In this document: in pieces, positions 59,645 to 64,000 of the stretch
Numbering within the stretch: position 1 is the stretch's first letter
How the letters are laid out: every line of letters starts with the position of its first letter
Origin: Priestia aryabhattai
GTDB taxonomy: Bacteria; Bacillota; Bacilli; Bacillales; Bacillaceae_H
DNA length: 64,000 nt
Assembly: GCF_023715685.1 (NCBI RefSeq)
Contig: NZ_JAMBOQ010000004.1
Location: forward strand, 372,001-436,000
Direction: 5' to 3'
Notes under the pieces: generated by a model
Databases searched by the model: none
The model's input: only the letters and a program-made list of their open reading frames with translations
What the model was told of the DNA's origin: nothing
Program-made: the position numbers and the translations under genes

Positions 59645-60568
59645 ATGATGACAAGTCATAACAGAGAAAACAAAGCTGCAGTCGAGCAGTACAGTAAAGG
59701 GAAGATTTTGTGGCAATTAACCCGTCCTCATACACTAACAGCATCGTTTGTACCCGTTTTGATTGGAACAGTTCTAGCCATGTTTTATGGCCATGTGAAC
59801 GTTTGGATGTTTCTGGCGATGCTTTTTTCATGTTTGTGGATTCAAATTGCGACGAACTTATTTAACGAGTACTATGATTTTAAACGTGGATTAGACACAG
59901 AAGACTCCGTAGGAATCGGAGGAGCCATCGTCAGACACGGAATGAAACCGAAAACGGTGTTAAATTTAGCACTGGTTTCTTATGGAATTGCTCTTATTTT
60001 AGGCGTATATATATGTGCAAACAGCAGCTGGTGGCTTGCTTTAGTTGGATTAGTAGGTATGGCGATTGGTTATTTGTATACAGGCGGACCGCTTCCGATT
60101 GCGTATACACCGTTTGGAGAATTATTTTCAGGTCTTTGCATGGGCGCTATGTTCGTTTTGATTTCATTTTTTATTCAAACAAATACCGTAACGTCTGAAA
60201 GTATCTTTGTATCACTTCCGATTGCGATTTTAGTAGGTGCGATTAATTTGTCTAACAACATTCGTGATATAGAAGAAGACACAAAAGGCGGACGACGTAC
60301 GCTAGCTATTTTATTAGGTTCTAAAAATGCGATTAGGTTTTTAGCTGCTTTGTTTGGCATTGCGTATATTTGGACCGTTGCATTAGTGGTATTCTTCGAT
60401 ATTAGCCCTTGGATTTTCTTAGTGTTTCTTAGTGCACCTAAGCCAATTCAAGCCGTACAAGCATTTGTACGCGGAGAGCTTATTGCGATGAAAGCAACCG
60501 CGCAAACAAATACGTTTTTTGGATTTACTTTATCAATTGGGTTATTAATTGGCTATTTAGTAAGCTGA
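59645..60568 (+). CDS. menA: 1,4-dihydroxy-2-naphthoate polyprenyltransferase
   Basis: 307 residues (ATG 59645 or 59648; GGGAAGAGG upstream). UbiA superfamily, about nine membrane helices. First Asp motif: FNEYYDFKRGLDTED; second: NNIRDIEEDTKGGRR. N-terminal WQLTRPHTLTASFVPVLIGT and GGAIVRHGM are typical of MenA. It prenylates 1,4-dihydroxy-2-naphthoate to demethylmenaquinone in menaquinone synthesis. It stands alone, as in Bacillus. Confidence 0.93.
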   Translation: MMTSHNRENKAAVEQYSKGKILWQLTRPHTLTASFVPVLIGTVLAMFYGHVNVWMFLAMLFSCLWIQIATNLFNEYYDFKRGLDTEDSVGIGGAIVRHGMKPKTVLNLALVSYGIALILGVYICANSSWWLALVGLVGMAIGYLYTGGPLPIAYTPFGELFSGLCMGAMFVLISFFIQTNTVTSESIFVSLPIAILVGAINLSNNIRDIEEDTKGGRRTLAILLGSKNAIRFLAALFGIAYIWTVALVVFFDISPWIFLVFLSAPKPIQAVQAFVRGELIAMKATAQTNTFFGFTLSIGLLIGYLVS

Positions 60569-60576
60569 TTGGGTGG

Positions 60577-60609
60577 AAAAAGCCTGTCTTTTTAAAGACA
60601 GGCTTTTTG
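60577..60609. terminator. Bidirectional terminator
   Basis: AAAAAGCCTGTCTTT pairs with AAAGACAGGCTTTTT. Shared by menA and the convergent AlaX-type gene. Confidence 0.92.
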
Positions 60610-61785
60610 TTATGCTTGATTTATTTTTTCTTTTACTGTGCTAATAAATACGTTCATATTTTCAGAAGATGAAAAGCTGGCTTGGGCTTGTTTTGGTCCG
60701 CCGCCGCCTTTTCCATCGTAAAGCGGAAGCAGCTCTTTATAAAGCTCTCCGCATTTTACCTCACTGCCGCTGTGAGCCAGTAAGACTTTTTGATCACTTG
60801 AAAAAGAAAAAAGAAGCGTCGTATCAGGCTTTTGAAGCAGCTGCTTTGTCAAAGCTTGCACATCTTTTAATGTACGGTTTTCAAAGTGATGGTACAGGAA
60901 TGAGCCTTCTTTCTTGGCTTCTAATTCACTGGCTAAATAAGCTGCATTTTCATTTTTTAATTCTTCTAGTTGTTTTTGTAGTTCTTTTTGTTCGGTTTCT
61001 ACTTTTTTAATTCGTTCTATAACCAATTCACGGCTTGTACTGAATTTATTGCTAAGTTCTGCTACGATTTCTTGAGACTGCTGATAATCAGCTAATGCAC
61101 GCATACCGCATTTAAAAAAGAGGCGTGTATTGCCGCGCTGCTTTTCCGTTTTCGTAAGTTTAATGACGCCAAGTTCTCCAATTTGGTTCACATGTGTACC
61201 GCAGCAGGCAGAAACATCAATGCCTTCAATTTCCACGATTCGTACAATTTCGTCTTCTAGCTCTGGCACTTTGCGAAGCGCAAGAGTATGCAGGTCTTCT
61301 TTTTTTACTTCGTAAGTTTTAATGTGACGATTGCTGTAAATAGCGTCGTTTACGATTTTTTCAATGTGTAATAGCTGCTCATGAGATAACTGAGGTACAT
61401 TTACATCAATAGAGACTGCTTCGCTTCCTAAATGAAAGCTAACGGTGTGAATATCGTATGTATCCATTAACAGAGCTGAAAGTAAGTGCTGTCCGCTATG
61501 CTGCTGCATGTGATCAAAGCGGCGATTCCAGTCAATTTCACACGTTACGTTCGTTTGTGCAGGGAGTGTATCGACGATATGATATACTTTTCCATTTTCT
61601 TCATAAACATCTCTTACGTCAATCCCGGCAATATTACCGTAGTCAGAAGGCTGTCCGCCGCCTTCTGGATAAAAAGCGGTGTGTTTTAAAGTTAAAGCGT
61701 AGCCATTTGAAAGAGAGCGCGTCTCTGTCACTTCTGTTTCCCACGTGCTTAGATAGGGATTGCTATAATAAAGTCTTTCTGTCAT
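60610..61785 (-). CDS. Alanyl-tRNA editing protein (AlaX, long form with DHHA1)
   Basis: 391 residues. Start ATG 61785 has GAAAGGA 8 bp upstream; ATGs at 61791 and 61794 overlap that site. It has the N-terminal domain HTAFYPEGGGQPSD, the editing-site metal ligands in HMQQHSGQHLLSA and CCGTHVNQIGELG, a coiled coil at about 255-300, and the C-terminal DHHA1-like segment (DGKGGGGPKQAQASF). Free-standing AlaX proteins hydrolyse Ser-tRNA(Ala) and Gly-tRNA(Ala). Zinc ligands HxxxH and CxxxH are all present, so activity is expected. Confidence 0.93.
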   Translation of the reverse strand: MTERLYYSNPYLSTWETEVTETRSLSNGYALTLKHTAFYPEGGGQPSDYGNIAGIDVRDVYEENGKVYHIVDTLPAQTNVTCEIDWNRRFDHMQQHSGQHLLSALLMDTYDIHTVSFHLGSEAVSIDVNVPQLSHEQLLHIEKIVNDAIYSNRHIKTYEVKKEDLHTLALRKVPELEDEIVRIVEIEGIDVSACCGTHVNQIGELGVIKLTKTEKQRGNTRLFFKCGMRALADYQQSQEIVAELSNKFSTSRELVIERIKKVETEQKELQKQLEELKNENAAYLASELEAKKEGSFLYHHFENRTLKDVQALTKQLLQKPDTTLLFSFSSDQKVLLAHSGSEVKCGELYKELLPLYDGKGGGGPKQAQASFSSSENMNVFISTVKEKINQA

Positions 61786-61895
61786 GTTCATCATCCTTTC
61801 TACTAAAACCATATCTAACTTTTTCTATAGTATCAGAAATATGTTTCTTCGAACATGGATAAGCTAACTTGTAACAATAAAACTGGGTGGGACAT

Positions 61896-64000
61896 ATGAA
61901 AAATACTGTTTATATTTATACACGGGATTTAAAAAGAATTTTCACCAATTGGGCGATGATTATCATTGTGCTGACGCTTATGATTCTGCCGTCTTTTTAC
62001 GCATGGTTTAATATAAAAGCATCTTGGGATCCATATGGGCGGACTGAAGGTATTGCCATTGCAGTAACGAGCGAAGACGAAGGCTCTACGATAAGAGGTC
62101 AGCACGTGAACGTGGGAAAAGATATTATTGCAACGTTAACAAAAAATAAAACGCTTGGATGGACGTTTGTCTCAAAAGAAAAAGCTGATCACGGAGTAAA
62201 GCACGGAGACTATTATGCAAGTATTGTTATTCCAAAAGATTTTTCACAAAAGCTTGGTACAGTTCTTCAAGATCGTTTGGAAAAACCGGTCATTATTTAC
62301 AAAGTGAACGAAAAAATAAACGCAGTGGCGCCTAAAATTACAAGCAAAGGAGCCAGCAGCTTAACACAACAAATTAGTGAAAAATTCGTCAAAACAGCGA
62401 ATGGAGCCATTTTTTCAGTGTTTAACGAACTAGGTATTACACTGCAGCGGGATTTGCCGACCATTCAACAAGTTGAACAGCGGATTTTTGAGCTCGAAAA
62501 TCGTCTTCCTGAAATCAAAAAAGTAATTAATGAAGCGAATGACACCACTCAAAAAGCTGGAGCTATTGTATCAAAAGCTCAGGCTGCTCTTCCTGAAGTA
62601 GAGAGATTAACAGCTGACGGCGCACAGATGACTCAGCAGCTAAATACTTTTTTAACTAAAAGCGATCAAGTTTTAAAAACAGCTGAACCGACTATCAACG
62701 AAACGCTGCATCGTGTTCAACAACGAGCTCTCCGAGTTCAAGAATTGAAGAATCAGCTGATGGAAAAAGATATAGCACCGGCTGAAGCCAGGGCAGCAGC
62801 AGAACAGCTAAAAGTGCAGTTAACAAAACAAATTGCTGACACAGGAGAGATCGTTACGCTTCTTACGGATTTAAATGTGTTGTCTCAACAGAAAGTTCTT
62901 TCACCTGTTATTAATCAAATAAAAAGTGTAAATACGCTTTTACAGCAGCAGCTGTCGGATGTAAACAGCCTGCAGCAACAAGCTGGAGGTGTTCCAAATC
63001 AAAGCGTACTTGATAGGTTCAGCTCTCGCACCGACCAAGCTGTTTCTAGATTAAATGCGTTAACGAATTCATATTCTTCTACGATTGTGCCCGCTGTTGA
63101 ACAAGCAATCAAAGAAGCGAAAGATAAAACAGCAAGCGCAAACTCACTGCTTGATGAAGCCAATAAAAGCATACCCGATGTTTCTAATGTGCTGTCTAAA
63201 ACAGCGAGTGGCATCGTGTTAGGACAGCAGGAACTTGCGAAAATGGCAAGAGACTTTCCGCGAATTGAACAAAATGTACACAATATAGCGGATAAGATAC
63301 GAGAATTTCAGCAAAAAGAAAATATTGAAGATATTATCAATTTGCTAAAGAACGATGTGCAAAAGGAAAGTGACTTTTTTGCTAAACCGGTTCTTTTAAA
63401 AGAAGAAAGACTTTATCCCATTCCGAACTACGGCTCGGCTATGTCGCCGTTTTACACAACGCTTTGCTTGTGGGTCGGGGCTTTGCTGTTAGTTTCGATT
63501 TTAAGCGTAGAAGTAGCGGATGAAGAGCGGTTCAAAAGCTATGAAGTCTACCTGGGAAGACTTTTAACGTTTTTGTCTATTGCTCTGGTGCAAGCTTTTA
63601 TTGTGACGATAGGTGATTTATTTTTAATCAAAACGTATGTCGTAGATAAAGTGCCTTTTATCTTTTTAGGCTTGCTGTGCAGCTTCGTGTTTATGACGAT
63701 TGTATATACGCTTGTTGCGATATTTGGCAATGCAGGAAAAGCGATGGCGATTGTTTTACTTGTGCTTCAGCTTTCCGCTGCAGGCGGTACATTTCCCATT
63801 CAAGTCGTGCCTGCTTTTTTCCAAGCAATCAATCCTTTTTTACCATTTACTTATGCAATAAGCATGATGAGAGAAGTGGTAGGAGGCATGTTAGCGGATA
63901 TTGTAAGAAAAGACGTTACGGTTCTTCTTTGCATTTGGCTTGGCGTGCTGCTCGTTGGCATTTTTCTTCATAAGCCTCTTAGTAAAACGAGTGCAAAATT
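61896..64000 (+). CDS. YhgE/Pip-family membrane protein, 3' end cut by the window
   Basis: The frame is open from ATG 61896 (GGGTGGGAC upstream) to the right edge, 701 codons without a stop. The N-terminal helix begins MKNTVYIYTRDLKRIFTNWAM, then the extracytoplasmic domain typical of YhgE (WFNIKASWDPYGRTEGIAIAV, DYYASIVIPKDFSQKL), a long coiled-coil region (about 190-490), and a C-terminal ABC-2-like membrane block of at least four helices (LCLWVGALLLVSILS... FPIQVVPAFFQAINPFLPFTYAI). Family members act in phage infection or WXG100/ESX-type secretion. No such secretion genes are within view. Confidence 0.9.
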   Translation, partial: MKNTVYIYTRDLKRIFTNWAMIIIVLTLMILPSFYAWFNIKASWDPYGRTEGIAIAVTSEDEGSTIRGQHVNVGKDIIATLTKNKTLGWTFVSKEKADHGVKHGDYYASIVIPKDFSQKLGTVLQDRLEKPVIIYKVNEKINAVAPKITSKGASSLTQQISEKFVKTANGAIFSVFNELGITLQRDLPTIQQVEQRIFELENRLPEIKKVINEANDTTQKAGAIVSKAQAALPEVERLTADGAQMTQQLNTFLTKSDQVLKTAEPTINETLHRVQQRALRVQELKNQLMEKDIAPAEARAAAEQLKVQLTKQIADTGEIVTLLTDLNVLSQQKVLSPVINQIKSVNTLLQQQLSDVNSLQQQAGGVPNQSVLDRFSSRTDQAVSRLNALTNSYSSTIVPAVEQAIKEAKDKTASANSLLDEANKSIPDVSNVLSKTASGIVLGQQELAKMARDFPRIEQNVHNIADKIREFQQKENIEDIINLLKNDVQKESDFFAKPVLLKEERLYPIPNYGSAMSPFYTTLCLWVGALLLVSILSVEVADEERFKSYEVYLGRLLTFLSIALVQAFIVTIGDLFLIKTYVVDKVPFIFLGLLCSFVFMTIVYTLVAIFGNAGKAMAIVLLVLQLSAAGGTFPIQVVPAFFQAINPFLPFTYAISMMREVVGGMLADIVRKDVTVLLCIWLGVLLVGIFLHKPLSKTSAK

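Noticed and set aside
61896..64000. Secretion (ESX) locus at the right edge
   Set aside because: Only the YhgE/Pip gene is visible; no WXG100, EssC or related gene lies within the window.

Overview
The window looks like a chromosomal segment of a low-GC, endospore-forming Bacillaceae, most like Priestia (Bacillus) megaterium. The reasons are two Ger germination loci, splA/splB, a YjcZ-type spore peptide, YtoQ, strong AAGGAGG-type ribosome sites, a SAM-I riboswitch and a dispersed Bacillaceae intergenic repeat. The species assignment is inference.

Region 1 (1-10.4 kb) is accessory DNA. A luciferase-like flavin oxidoreductase gene ends exactly where a 22-bp direct repeat begins (632-653). The same 22 bp recurs at 10389-10410. 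Between the copies lie a decayed tyrosine integrase, a pair of near-identical putative integrase arm sites just inside each end, decayed phage-type genes (an HNH endonuclease and its upstream partner), several small orphan genes, a CBO0543-like membrane protein, a CorA-family transporter, an extra FtsW/RodA-family flippase and a lipoprotein. I read this as a 9.8-kb integrated element that has lost its integrase.

Region 2 (10.4-30.6 kb) holds ordinary backbone genes: an alpha/beta hydrolase, AraC regulator and EamA exporter set; an ABC-F protein with a degenerate second ATP site; a gerA-type receptor operon with a good sigma-G promoter and a 41-codon leader gene; ytoQ; an ABC-2 exporter pair; a SAM-riboswitch-controlled NhaC-type (MetT-like) transporter; a LacI regulator with its own operator; splA-splB; a DUF2339 membrane protein; and topB.

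Region 3 (30.6-48 kb) has a YvrL-like gene broken by a stop codon, an NADH oxidase behind a promoter with three TGTGA-N6-TCACA boxes, a decayed ger permease next to a small ger D-like protein, a phospholipase D family synthase, three tRNAs (Trp, Leu, Gly), an NhaC antiporter, VanW, a FUSC protein, DUF3231, a YflT-type stress protein, a Cys/His/Lys repeat protein and a C1q/BclA-like protein.

Region 4 (48-64 kb) has recQ, then a sigma-54 activator followed by its likely target operon: agmatinase/guanidinobutyrase family, aldehyde dehydrogenase and NCS1 permease. That operon is preceded by a -24/-12 promoter and three upstream palindromes. A decayed aldehyde dehydrogenase start, a SUV3-like RNA helicase, a dispersed repeat, menA, an AlaX-type editing protein and a YhgE/Pip protein running off the end complete the window. 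No CRISPR array, transposase or rRNA gene was seen.
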